Assembly: GCA_003971905.1 (NCBI GenBank)
Contig: RSEE01000019.1
Coordinates: 372,001-436,000, forward strand
Reading direction: 5' to 3'
DNA length: 64,000 nt
Origin: Moniliella sp. 'wahieum'
Taxonomy: Eukaryota > Basidiomycota > Moniliellomycetes > Moniliellales > Moniliellaceae
In this document: piece after piece, positions 23,127 to 34,365 of the stretch
Position numbering within the stretch: position 1 is the first letter of the stretch
Layout of the letters: each line of letters begins with the position of its first letter
Notes under the pieces: generated by a model
Seen by the model: the letters and a program-made list of their open reading frames with translations, nothing else
Databases searched by the model: none
Told to the model about the DNA's origin: nothing
Position numbers and translations under genes: made by a program

Positions 23127-24060
23127 ATGCCTGCAAGCTACTCATCTTCCTTCTTGTTGGGCGGGACGTGTGTCCTGTTTGTCTGCGTTATCACGCCAGG
23201 AAGGTACATCCGTGGTTCGGGAGAAATGGGAATATCGCTGCCTTCACGACGACGGGCTTCACTTCTCCCTCATCAGCTCTGATATCCACCAACGTACCCG
23301 AGCCAAAATTGAAGTCCAACATAACGGGCACCATTGGAGCCCTAGTACATTCACCATCATCATCTCCTCTCCATCGCCGACGTCTTTGGTACCTATCCCC
23401 TTGGTTGAACTGTCAAGTCAGCTACCACACATTCCGAGCGAATCATTTTCCTCCAAGCCGTCTTGGGGCTGGCCGATGATCCCTCAACCTGGATGTTGCC
23501 CCTGGACTGGACAGATTGGCTCATCCCATCCAACCGCGCGCGAGGATGTGGCTTTGGAAAGGCTCGTGAGTGAGGGAAGAGTGAGCAAGGAGGATTGGTC
23601 ATTGGTGCGTATGGAAAGCAGAAGGGGCCCATCAGTGTGGACAACGCGTCTGTCGTCTCTATGAATTAGTACCGCTCCAACCCACTAGTCTGGGAGCGAG
23701 AGCATGGGTCGAAAGGAGTCGTCGTATTCAGCAAGACCTATTGCCCCTCCTCCAAGCGGATCAAGAAACTGCTGACTGATCTCCAGGCAAAGTTCACCGT
23801 GGTAGAGGTGGACGTCCGTCGTGAGTGCTCCTCCTTGGGGGTGGGTTACCCCAATAACCTCTGTTGTACTGACTCTGCCCGGTTTCTGTTGTTAGCCGAC
23901 TACGTTGCGTTTCAGCCTGCTTTGGCGTATGTTACGGGCCACATGAACGTGCCTACCGTCGTCTTAGGTGGTGACGTGCTGGGCGGCTGGATGATGATGT
24001 GGCAGTGTTGCATGAGAACACCGCCTGCAGGAGTTGCTGAAGAAGGTGGACGCGCTATGA
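23127..24060 (+). CDS. Glutaredoxin with N-terminal membrane/signal segment
   Basis: Glutathione-dependent thiol oxidoreductase. The start MPASYSSSFLLGGTCVLFVC is hydrophobic and looks like a signal anchor, as in secretory-pathway glutaredoxins (Grx6/7 type). A linker of about 120 residues follows, with DPSTWMLPLDWTDWLIPSN, ending at RLVSEGRVSKEDWS. After a 65-nt intron (23605-23669) comes the fold: GVVVFSKTYCPSSKRIKKLL with CPSS in the active-site position (CPYS or CGFS in well-known members). A second intron (23821-23895) precedes DYVAFQPALAYVTGHMNVPT, which has the cis-Pro TVP-like site, then VVLGGDVLGG. Frame breaks near 23988 and 24022 scramble the C-terminal LLKKVDAL end; more lie in the linker at 23200-23480. 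The start is moderately certain. Confidence 0.75.
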
Positions 24061-24710
24061 CGGGGGGATGAGGGCTAACTGCCACAGGTGGGTGTCTCCC
24101 TGTGTGCGTGTCGAAGTGGATAAGGGCTGCTTGCTGGGCTTTGCGCCCACTGAGCACTTTTGTGCGCATTGCCCATGCGGGTTCACTTGGTTGCTCCAGA
24201 CGGGAGGCGAATCTGGATGGATGGATGGCAGACCGTCTAGCCCCACGGGGAGGGTAGGTGCATCAGTCAGAAAGCGTGAGCTTGAAGCTGGCATCTGGAA
24301 GTCTGAAACGATGAAAGCGGAGGTTGAAAGTTTGAAAGCGAAGAGGGTGCGTCGATCAACCGATGCGACGGCTGCTTCCAGGGGGGCAGGTACCAGGTGA
24401 AAGTTGAAATTGAAAGGTGAGCCTGACATGTGACAGGCCAGGACAGGCGGGCGAGCGGCGCGCGCGACGGGGGACTGGCCCTCTGCTGCCCCCCGGCAGA
24501 AGACCGCGCGCGGGGCGACACAGGCGCCGTGCCGCACCCGCCCGACGTGGAGCAGACAGCCGCGGCGGGGGCAGTGTGCCAGTCTGCATGCACCGGGCCC
24601 AGCCCAGCCCAGCCCAGCCCCAGCCACCCAGCTACATCTGCCCATCCCACCCGCCGCTCGCCCGCCCCCTCCACCACTTGCTCCCCCTCGGGTCCACGTC
24701 CATCCTCATC
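24061..24710. promoter_or_regulatory. Septin upstream region
   Basis: Between the glutaredoxin stop and the septin ATG. It contains repeated TTGAAAG/TGAAAG words (24290-24415), CCTGACATGTGACAGGCC (24421-24438), CCCAG repeats (24598-24625) and a CT-rich tract before the ATG. Roles are inferred from position. Confidence 0.4.
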
Positions 24711-26032
24711 ATGGCTGACATTGCGCCTGCCCCTGTCGCTCCCGCGCCCGCTGCGCCTGAGCATGCTCGCAAGAAGCTCTCCGGCTACGTTGGCTTCGCC
24801 AATCTGCCCACCAGGTCCATCGCAAGAGCGTCCGCAAGGGCTTCACCTTTACCTGCATGGTCGTCGGCGAGAGCGGGCTGGGCAAGTCGACGCTCGTCAA
24901 CACTCTTTTCAGCACCACCCTCTACCAGCCCAAGGCTGTCTCCCCCTCATGCTGAGCGCCCGTCGACGGTGGCCATCGAGTCGACAGCGCTGACATTGAG
25001 GAGAGCGGGGTGCGTCTGCGTCTCAATGTGGTTGACACCCCCGGCTTTGGCGACTTTGTCAACAACGACGGCTCCTGGAAACCGATTGTCGAGAACATTG
25101 AGCAGCGCTTTGATGCTTACCTCGAGCAGGAGAACCGAGTGAACGCAACAAGCTTCTCGACAACCGTGTCCACGCTTGTCTCTACTTCATCCAGCCCACC
25201 GGCCACGCATTGCGGCCCGATGTGGAGTTTATGCGCCGTCTGCACACTAAGGTCAACCTTATTCCTGTTATTGCCAAGTCGGACACGCTCACCGACGAGG
25301 AGATTAATGCCTTCAAGGAACGCATCCTCGCCGACATTGCTTACCACCAGATCGACATTTTCCATGCCCCCGTCTACGACAATGACGACGAGGAGACGTA
25401 CGCGGAGAATGCTGAGATTGCTGTACGTACTTTGCTACCTTTTTGTAACCCATAGTGTTGTACACTCACCATTTTATGGGACTTTCAGCGCAAGATTCCC
25501 TTTGCGGTCGTGGGCTCTAACTCGAGGTGGACACTGCTGATGGCCGGCGTGCGTGGGCGTGCGTACCCTTGGGGCGTGATCGAGGTGGACAACGAGGACT
25601 TGCGATTTTGTCAAGTTACGCCAGATGCTCATTCGGACCCACATGGAGGAACCTGAAGGAGCACACCAACAACACGCTGTATGAGAAGTACCGCACTGAG
25701 AATAGTGTTGTTGGCGATGGAGTGCCAGGACCACTCGGTGTTCAAGGAATGAACCCGGCGGCTAAGATGGCTGAAGAGCGAGCACTGCACGAAGCCAAGC
25801 TGGCCAAGATGGAGAACGAGATGAAGCTCGTCTTCCAGCAAAGGTTGCCGAGAAGGAGGCCACGTTGAAGCAATCCGAGGAGGAGCTTACTCGCGCCACC
25901 GTGAGATGAAGGAGGCTCTCGAGGCCCAGCAGGCTGAGCTGGCTGACCGCAAACGGCGGATCGAGATGGGCCGTCCCCTCACACCGGAAAAGCAGAGCCA
26001 AAACCAAGAAGAAGGGCTTTTTGCGCAACTAA
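24711..26032 (+). CDS. Septin, Cdc3/AspB type
   Basis: A filament-forming GTPase of septation and cell polarity. The N-terminus is [20 protein letters not shown], then [13 protein letters not shown], a phrase typical of the Cdc3 group. In a shifted frame the P-loop [20 protein letters not shown] is visible. Further motifs are [20 protein letters not shown] (G3), [20 protein letters not shown] (G4, AKSD) and [18 protein letters not shown] 66-nt intron (25423-25488) precedes [12 protein letters not shown] and the septin-unique element ([12 protein letters not shown] ... MLIRTHME). A C-terminal coiled coil ([20 protein letters not shown]) ends in a basic KKKG tail with stop at 26030-26032. Frame breaks lie near 24814, 24945, 24980, 25138, 25525, 25600, 25650, 25843, 25895 and 26000. 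About 418 residues. Confidence 0.9.
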
Positions 26033-26436
26033 GGGTATCTTGCCTGCCGTATCCCTGCTTCCCTGTTGCTGGGTGGCGCGTGGCTGACAGCATTTGCTAC
26101 GTACCTCACCCACCCTACCTCTTACTTTCGTTCCTTGCCGAGCGCGGTTACTCCTTGCCCTTTCTTCTTGCGGCCATGCATATCCCCGCTGTCACCGTTT
26201 TCTTCCCATGGTCCGTGGATCCCAATGCACCCTACAGCTCTCCTTACCTTGGCAGTAGGCTTTGTCCGACGGAATAGGATGACTCCCTGTTGGGCATGAT
26301 GTACAGGCGTGCCCGCAAGCATAAATTGGAAAAATACGAACAACTATGAGCAAAACAGGTAGTCCTGGCATGTGGTAGCGGCATTGACATCGTTTGATTT
26401 CTTCTGTCGACGGTCGTACGCTCCGGTCAAATTTCT
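26033..26436. other. Convergent 3' region of septin and Arp3
   Basis: Both genes end toward this stretch, and presumably both 3' UTRs lie here. No gene was seen. Confidence 0.4.
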
Positions 26437-27784
26437 TTACACGCCACCAGGATCGAAAACTTGCGCACAATGCTCGGACCGTGCTCGTCATAGTCCGGCC
26501 TTGTGTAGCAAAGTTATAGAAATCGGTAACGAACCAGAAAGAGCCACCATACCAAACGGCGTAGCGCTGCTCTTGTTGAAATAACGTTCACGTCCATTCC
26601 TGACGAGCGAGCGTTCCCGCCAGCCGCAAGTTCGGAAGCGGCAAGGCGACGATCAACAATGTCCCGTAGGTCCTTCTTCAGTCGGGCCCCAACGTGCTGG
26701 AACATGGTTGACCCCCCCGAAGGACAATGTTCTTGTACAACCCTCTGCGCACGTCGGGCTACCCTGAATCACATTGTCCACCCCTCGGGAAGAGGGGTGA
26801 GGAAATCCGAGGAGAGGATCTCCGGGTTGAAGAAGATCTCAGGTGAAAGGAAGCGCTCGTAGCCCACGTCCACATCGTACGTCTTGTTGGTCACCTTGTT
26901 CTCCCCGTAAAGCGTTCAAAGTACTTGTAGGGTCCGCGTCGTACTTGCGGAACTCGCGAACAATATCTTTGGCAAACATAGCAATAGTCCTCCTTGCTCT
27001 TTTCGTCGGCAACCCGACGGCTGTCCTCGGGTGGGATGTGGGCGGCCTCCCCGCGGTCACGGAGCAATTGTTGGACAAAGTAGGTAATGTCCCGCCCGAT
27101 GGGGATGTGCTTGATCGAACTTCCAATCACGTAGCCCTCAGCAACCGGAATGACGTGGGTCACACCATCGCCCGAGTCAACGACAGTACCGGTCAACGTA
27201 CGGTCGGTCACCTTATTGGACGTCCAGGAGCTGCAAGAGCCAAGACAGCCTGAACAGCAATGTAAAGCCCCTTGATGTTAAACGACTCGAAAAAGATTTC
27301 GGCCGTCATCTCGCGGTTCTCAGGCGGGTTGAGCGGAGGTTCAGTGAGCATGGCATAGTGTTCTTCGGGCTCGGCGCGAAGGTACTTGAAGATGCACTGT
27401 TCCCAGTACCGCTCCATATGGTCCCAATTGTCCACGAGACCATGACGAATCGGCTGTTCGACTTGGTACGACTTGGCATGAGCGAACGCCTCGTCACCAA
27501 TGTAAAAGTCCAAGTCTTCGATCCCACGCTTCGTTGCCAGGTTGCCAGCACCTCCTAGGCCCGCTGGCTTGGTTGGCACGCTTGGCCGCCCGGAACCCGA
27601 CGAAGCAGCGGCGCCGCCTTGGGGGCGAAGCGCGATGGCGGTGGGGAAGACAAATGAAGGCTCCGAGTTGCCGGCATACCTGCGGGAAGGATTAGCATGG
27701 GCACAGAGGAGCGAGGAATGCAACGCACCCGATCTTGGAGAAGCCAGTGCCGTTGTCGAGGATGATGACGTTGGAGCGCGACAT
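26437..27784 (-). CDS. Actin-related protein 3 (Arp2/3 complex)
   Basis: Arp3 nucleates branched actin in the Arp2/3 complex. Exon 1 codes [19 protein letters not shown], the first phosphate loop; a 49-nt intron (27728-27680) follows. Exon 2 has [16 protein letters not shown], then an S/G-rich insert, [20 protein letters not shown] and [20 protein letters not shown], diagnostic of Arp3. Next are [20 protein letters not shown] (second phosphate loop) and [20 protein letters not shown]. The end has [20 protein letters not shown], then [10 protein letters not shown] and [15 protein letters not shown]. Frame breaks lie near 27230, 27100, 26990, 26910, 26760, 26580, 26490 and 26445. The stop is assigned at 26437-26439 by the expected end of the family. 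About 433 residues, normal. Convergent with the septin. Confidence 0.9.
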
Positions 27785-29499
27785 GCTGGGCACTGCAACA
27801 AGGCTGCGCCAGAGAATGGTGGGGGGCTGGGAGCGACGCAGCGAGGCAATGGCCGTGCACACCGCCTGCCCTGCCCTGCCCTGCCCAGCCTGCCGGCGCA
27901 GGCACCACGCCGCGCTTCCGTCAGCGAGCGGCCGCTGCTTACATCAGCATCCCAGCCGCCACAGCTGCGTGCGAATCTTAATCAGCACGGCGCGTCCGGG
28001 GTAAACCTTCCAGCTGCAGCATTGCGATAACGCTTCTCTCACTATCATCGTCATCAGGCCTCTCTCCGAACGGGATCAGTACCTGCTGGGAGATTTGGGC
28101 CCCACGATAAATATGGGAGAAGGAAAGCAGGGCACCCTCTCCTCCTTTAGTTTGCTTGCCAGCCCCAAGCATGCGCCAGCAAAATACGCCTACTATACAG
28201 TAAAACGTCACTTCTATTTTGCACTCTCCCGTCGGCATCTCCCTAATAGATAAAGTTGTCTCTCCGCGCGCTCCGTGGTCTGCATTGCCTTTTATCCTCA
28301 GATTATGGCATCTGCTATTGCATGACGACCAAATCCTGGCTGCGGACATTGTGCTTGCTCCACTGGAACGTGTCGACGTTGGCATCGGCACTATCCAAAA
28401 AAGTTATCTTTACGCTTCATAGATCCGCAGAGAGTATCACACACCAAAATTGCTGGTAATCTTGGCTTTTGGCTGTGTGGCCGGGAAGATGGTGGTACTG
28501 ATGGGATACGACGTCTGGATCTCTCTACGACTGAATTCGTGGCTCTGCCATTCTTTGTACCATCTTTGGCTTGTACAATCTTAAGTCGATTTTCGGTTTT
28601 TTGTTCATATAATGATCATTGCGGATAGAAAAAGGTCACCATCTCAACTGATGGATAGCCACATCTATTCCACCCCATGTGCCCGTGAACCCCATTTCGC
28701 ATCAATCACTGTACCGTCCGGTCCTCACACTAGCTTTATCACGGAGCTTCCCACACTTGGCCTCCGTTGTCATTTTTTACAACGTGATGGAATGCAAAGG
28801 AATGATTTCTCTTTCGCCATGCATGTCATGCTGTCATGGCATCTTATAAATGGTGTGTGGTTATAGAGGTTATCATGTCATCGGGGAAGACAGGATCATT
28901 TGCAGTTTATGGACTTTCGGCAGCCCTTCTTGGTTTGGAGCTCCCTTTGGCATGTTCCCAACAGTAGGAATAATGAGCTTGAGTATACGCTGTGAGAGAC
29001 GTCTGGAGGATGTGATGGTGGAGCTCTATACTTACTAGCGGAACAGGGGTGGTACGTGACGCGCATGACGTCTGAGAGAAAGCCGAGAGGGGTGAGGGGT
29101 GGAGACTGTGCGAGTGGGGGGTTCCTTCATGTCCTCGAGATTGACGATCCAACTTGAAGCCCATCCACTACTAAGAGACGCTCGCACAGTAACGTTTAAC
29201 TAGGCTACCACTAATGCGGTGGACACAGTGCTCCTGCTCCTCTTGTTTGTGGCTCTCTGCGGTGTGTGGGGCTTGTGGAACCAGGCTCGATCGGTGGCGC
29301 GGTTCTAGGGTTGGTGATGACGTCAGGAGCGGAATTCAAATTGCGCCGTGGGAGACTGACGCTGTGCGCGCATGTAGAAAAATATCGTGGGCTAATAACT
29401 CAGTTCAAACTTCCGCAGCGGCTTCGGGCGGCTTCGACTTCGCGATCATCTTGCGTTGGAGTCGACGCGGCTTGACCTTTCCACCACCACCAACACACC
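27785..29499. other. Intergenic between divergent Arp3 and OLA1
   Basis: Contains TGCCC/CTGCC repeats (27862-27895) near the Arp3 start, with no clear gene in between. A minus-strand open frame at 27978-28391 has no recognisable domain. 28400-29200 is AT-richer and featureless. The OLA1 promoter is the last few hundred bases. Confidence 0.35.
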
Positions 29500-30749
29500 A
29501 TGCCTCCCAAGAGCAAGAAGAATGCCGAACCAGAGACGAAGGCCCGTCTGGGTCGTCCCTCTAACAAGTGCGTATATCACCTTTTCAGCTCTTTAGGCGA
29601 CGTTTGGATCGTTTATATTAACCTTGTGTAGCCTCAAGATGGGTATCGTGGGTCTCCCCAATGGGCAAGAGTTCCCTCTTCAATGTGATTGCTAAGGTAG
29701 ACTTGGGCAAGTCGGCCAACTTCCCGTACGCGACCATTGAGCCTGAAGAGGCTCGCGTACCTGTGCCCGATGACCGGTTCCTCTGGCTTGTGGACCAATA
29801 CAAGCCCAAGAGCCAGATTCCCGCCTTTTTGACTGTGATTGATATTGCCGGTCTGACTGCCGGTGCCTCGACTGGTGCGGGTCTGGGGAACCATTTCTTG
29901 TCCAACGTGCGCTCGGTTGACGGCATCTTCCAGGTTGTTCGTGCCTTTGCGGATGACGAGATTATTCACGTTGAGGGTGATGTGGACCCCGTGCGTGATA
30001 TGGAAATCATTTCTAAGGAGTTGCGCCTGAAGGACATCGAGTGGGTCGAGAAGACGCTCGAAACGGCCAAGACAGTGCTCGTGGTGCGGGCAACTCATCT
30101 CTTGAAGACAAGCGCAAGAAGGAGGAAATTGCGACGATTGAGAAGGTCCTCAACCTTCTCCAATCTGGCCGGGACGTGCGTAAGGGTGACTGGAACCCCA
30201 AAGAGATTGACACGATCAACGAAATGCACCTCCTTACTGCCAAGCCCGTTATCTATCTCGTTAACTTGAGCGAGAAGGACTACGTGCGGAAAAAGAACAA
30301 GTGGTTGCCCAAGATCAAGGCCTGGATTGACGAGAACAACCGGGTGACTCGCTCATCCCCTTCAGCGTTGCCATGGAGGAGCGTCTTGTTCCCTCGGATC
30401 GCCCGAAGCTGAGGCTGAGGAGCTCAAGACTCTTGGTCCCAATGTGACCGGGGCCTTGGGCAAGATCACCAAGGCAGGTTACGATGGCCTTGACCTGATC
30501 CGTTACTACACGGCTGGGCCTGACGAGGTACGTGCGTGGACTATCCGTTCGGGTACCGGCTCCCAAGGCGGCTGGGGTGATTCACACCGACTTTGAGAAC
30601 AAGTTCGTCTGCGGTGAAATCATGTCCTTCGATGACCTCAAGGAATACGGATCTGAAAATGCTGTGCGTGCGGCGGGCAAGTACGCTCAGCGGGGACGCA
30701 ACTGGATCGTTGAGGATGGTCGATCTGCTACTGGAAGGTGGGTGCCTAA
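29500..30749 (+). CDS. Obg-like ATPase 1 (OLA1/YchF family)
   Basis: A conserved P-loop ATPase linked to ribosome function and stress response. Exon 1 codes the basic start [20 protein letters not shown]. After a 64-nt intron (29568-29631) comes [10 protein letters not shown] and the P-loop, broken by an indel at 29662. Then [40 protein letters not shown] (G3) and [20 protein letters not shown] are clear. [19 protein letters not shown] has the NxxE variant of the G4 motif that gives ATP preference in this family. The TGS domain follows ([16 protein letters not shown], then [37 protein letters not shown]). Frame breaks lie near 29662, 30095, 30345, 30408, 30560 and 30722. The stop at 30747-30749 follows the conserved YWKVGA end in a shifted frame. 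About 395 residues. Confidence 0.92.
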
Positions 30750-31843
30750 TGGGGGTACTACTTCCAATATCATACTTTTTGAACTTGTTCCGTTATGCTT
30801 TGAACCCACGCTCGGGTCGGGATACGTTCGTCACGCGCCTCAAAACGATGGTTGCAAACGACATTTCGACCGAGGGATCATACGATCGCGTGAGCTACAT
30901 ATGCACCAGACGGAAGATGTCGTTGAGTACATAAAATGTCCCCTCTGGGACACGAGGGTGAAGGCCTGGGTAAACCGAAGTGGCGAAGTCATGTTATCAC
31001 CCAAAATACCCGTAACAAGCACTACGAGGCCACCGGGACCGGTGGGCTGGACATCCACAGTGACGACTTGGTGCTTGATTGTTTGGAAGGGGAATGACTG
31101 AGTTTCTCGATGATGCTGGCGTGCCGGCGTGTTGCGAACCCTCGAAGGTGAGCATCGAGTTATCGCGCTGTGGGGAAGGAGGTGAGCGACGCTCGAAGTG
31201 CCTGGGGGAGGGGGGGCGACCCGAGAACGCACATAAAGCGGCGCAAGGCCGGACGCGAGCGTCGAACTGGGTGTAATAGTACTGCACAAACTGAGGAGAG
31301 ATGCACAAGTCAGATGAACCGCGAAGAAGCAGGCAGGCAGGGGACGCAGGGCTTGCCTGATGGGCGACAGCCTCCATGGCGTGGGGATGGGTGTGGTGGA
31401 AACGGAGATGTGCAGGAGACGTGCTGGCTTGGCCGCCGAGGCGCTGCCGATGGCGCCGAGGGGTACCTGCTCACTTGCCGGCGTGGTCAGCGCTCCTTGC
31501 GCCGCACAGGCCATAGCCATTGCCATATCCCAGACTCAGCCCCTGCCAACCCTAGCGCAGCAGCAGCTCCGATCGGCGGGGCACGTGACGCCGAGCGTGA
31601 CGCAGGTCCTGCAATGTTCAAAGGCGGATGCGCGCGCACTCCGCAATCCGCGGCGCGGGGGCAGGCTCCGCGGGAGGCGGCAGACTGCCCCCGTGCCCGG
31701 TGGCTGGCTAATCGCCCTGGGCGGCTGCGACAACCACGTCGCAGCAGCAGGCGTGGACGCTGGCAGGCCCGCCTCGCCCTCACCATCTCCCCCCCAACAA
31801 CCACCCCCTCTCCCGCGCTCGCTCGGCCTGTCTCGTGCCCGCC
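30750..31843. other. Intergenic, upstream of epsin
   Basis: OLA1 3' UTR and epsin promoter. Long open frames on both strands (minus 30840-31526, plus 31170 onward) are GC-rich and show no domain; I treat them as chance. A CT-rich tract lies just before the epsin ATG. Confidence 0.4.
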
Positions 31844-33335
31844 ATGTCCTTCCAAAATGGGAAAGTCGGCCATGCGTGTGTCGAAGAACTACATCAAGGG
31901 CTACACTGAAACCCAGGTCAAGGTCCGCCAGGCCACCAGCAACGACGCATGGGGCCCCTCTGGCCAGATCATGAACGAGATTGCCCAGCTGAGCTACAAC
32001 CAGAACGACTTCATCGAGATCATGGAAATCCTCGACAAGCGTCTCAACGACAAGGGCCGCAACTGGCGCCACGTCTTCAAATCGCTCACTCTCATTGACT
32101 ACCTTCTTCATTCCGGTTCCGAGAACTGTCCTGTACTTCCGCGACAACATCTATCTTATCAAGACTCTCAAGGAGTTCCAGCATCTTGAAGGATGGCAAG
32201 GATCAAGGTGCCAATGGTGCGTTTTCCGTCTCTCTTCCTTCCGGTGCCTTGTGCCAATGCGACTCGATACTAACCTGCCTCTCCGCCAGTCCGCCAAAAG
32301 GCCAAGGATGTGACCAGCCTTCTCCAGGACGAGACGCGTCTGCGCGCCGAGCGTGCTGGACGGAATAGTATGCGGGACCGCATGATGGATCGCGACTCGA
32401 GTTTCAACGATGATCCTCCTCCCCCGCGGCGCATGGACCCCAATGCGGCTCGTCGGAACAAGGAAGACGAGGACTGCGTCGTGCCATCGAAGAAAGCAAA
32501 CGTTCCTATCGCCAAAATGAGGCCCGCCTCCGTGCCGAGCGACTGACGAAGAGATTGCAGCGTGCTTTGGAGCTCTCTCGCCAAGAAGAGAGGCTCGTAT
32601 CCGCGAGCTGGAGGAGAACCGCAAGGCACTGTTTGACGACAACTGGCGCAGCCGCTGGTTGACGTCAACGGGGCGCAGAACGCGACGTTGCAGCCTCAGT
32701 ACACGTCCTTCAATCCGTACCTTCAGCAACAGCAGACGGGATTCAACCCATACCTTCAGCAGCAGATGCAAGAACAGGCTGCTCTCCAGGCCCAGTGGCA
32801 GCAACAGCAGGCTGAGCAGCAGCGACAGTGGGAGCTTCAGCAAGCTGCCCAGCAGTACCAAGCGATCATGATGGGCCAGCAGCAGCAGTCGATGCAAATG
32901 CAAATGCAGCCCATTCAGCCTCAAGCTACTGCTGTGGGCTCTCGCAATCCTTTTGCAGCCCATCCTCAAGCGGCAGCCCCCAGCCCCAACCTCAACCTCA
33001 GATTCAGCCCGTCTTCTGCTCCGGCTCCTACCTCGAGCGTCTCCCCCGCACCACCGCAACCGATCCAGCAGACAGCGTCCAACCCACCTCCTGTGCGGGT
33101 GGATCAGTCGGGCAAGTTCGACGAGCTCAACCGCCTCCTGGCACAGGGCGATGGGGTGGATACGTTTGGCAATGTCGGGGACCAGCGCTTGGGCCATGGT
33201 CAGGGTCGGGCCAATATCATGGCGACACAGCAGCACAATGCGCAGATGGGTCAGCAAGCGTTCCAGAACGCCTTTGGTTCGGCTCCTCAGGCTGCGCAGG
33301 CGCACCAGGCCGAGCAGCCTTTCTTTCAAATCTGA
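31844..33335 (+). CDS. Epsin (ENTH domain endocytic adaptor, Ent1/2-like)
   Basis: Binds PI(4,5)P2, ubiquitin and clathrin/EH proteins at endocytic sites. The ENTH domain is clear: NYIKGYTETQVKVRQATSND, AWGPSGQIMNEIAQLSYNQN and FKSLTLIDYLLHSGSE. A 73-nt intron (32217-32289) then VRQKAKDVTSLLQDETRLRA ends the domain. Two UIM-like helices follow in shifted frames (IEESKRSYRQNEARL and LQRALELSRQEE). The C-terminal half is Q-rich with two FNPYLQ repeats and a RNPFAAH NPF motif for EH-domain partners. It ends AEQPFFQI. Frame breaks lie near 31855, 32125, 32192, 32475, 32590 and 32645. The ATG at 31844 (MSFQ, the usual epsin start) needs the first break; 31857 (MGKSAM) is the alternative. Confidence 0.9.
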
Positions 33336-34365
33336 GGCTTAGCTTTCCTGTCCCTATCGTTGTCTCAGCCGCTTGCATGGCCGGTACCGATCTTTCTCTC
33401 AAATGTGGCTCCTGCCCGCCCCCATTTACCTGTTCTGGCGGCGAGGCGATGAGTCGGGTAGGACACTTGGCGCTCAAGGCCGCTTGCTGCCCAATCGTTG
33501 TATCACCCATAACCCACCGCTCTCTTTCCTCTTTTCGGCTAACAACTATATTTCCTCCCCCTCCTGCACATTTCTCGCCTCCACCGCACTTAGCTGCTTG
33601 TCCACGTGGATATTTTAAGCGATGGAATCCATTGAGAGCGGATTGCACTGGTGAGGAAACTAGAAGAGACGTGGGGACAGCGTCTCTTTGGCCTCAAATG
33701 GGCGATCAAGTGATGAAAACTCAGACGAAAGAAGGTGATGAGATTGTTTATAGCGTTTATCTGCTCCGCCAGTTGCCCGTTGGACTTGGTGCATGTAAAT
33801 ACTCATCTTGACTGCGGAAAGAGGTTGGACTTACAAAAAACCACTTGCAGGTGCGATTTTGTCTACCAGGTTACAGCTACTAGTATATCAGTCCGAGGGT
33901 CCGAGTAGGCAGAGCGATCCAACGAGTTAGTCAGGACACAGGTGATCATTAAAGATGAGACACAGAATGCTTTGAGTGGTGTCGGAGTAAGTAGTTTTTA
34001 GTATGCTTCTTCTCCACCTCATAAAATGTAGGGGATTCCCGCAGTAATGGTTCGTCCATAATATGGCCTGTGAACCTGGTGGATGGTGGTGGATGGTGGT
34101 GGATGGGAAAAGGTAGACCATTGTTTCTTGCTCCGTAAGAAATGGGGGAAATCGACTCTTGGTAAATTAGGTGGAAGTTTGACGACTTGAATAAGGCAGC
34201 AGAGAATAACGAGAAGCGAATGGACTATGTGGACAATCCGTCTCTCCAGGTTATGGAGGAGACGGTTTATGTGGGAACCAAGCAGACATCTACTCAGTGC
34301 GTACTCAGTTATACTCACGTCTAACTAGACAGTCACTGTTCAAACAGACTTTCTATATACTGAGA
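33336..34365. other. Convergent intergenic region, epsin and STT3
   Basis: The 3' UTRs of both genes. It has a GATGGTGGTG repeat at 34080-34105. No gene recognised. Confidence 0.4.

Noticed and set aside
24417..25142. A separate upstream protein fused to the septin start
   Set aside because: The frame before 24711 is GC-rich promoter sequence; the septin starts at MADIAPAP and the remaining frame changes are indels.
28219..29564. Small genes between Arp3 and OLA1
   Set aside because: Short frames without domains or convincing splice sites.
30840..31526. 228-codon minus-strand open frame between OLA1 and epsin
   Set aside because: GC-rich low-complexity translation with no domain, overlapping the epsin promoter; likely chance.
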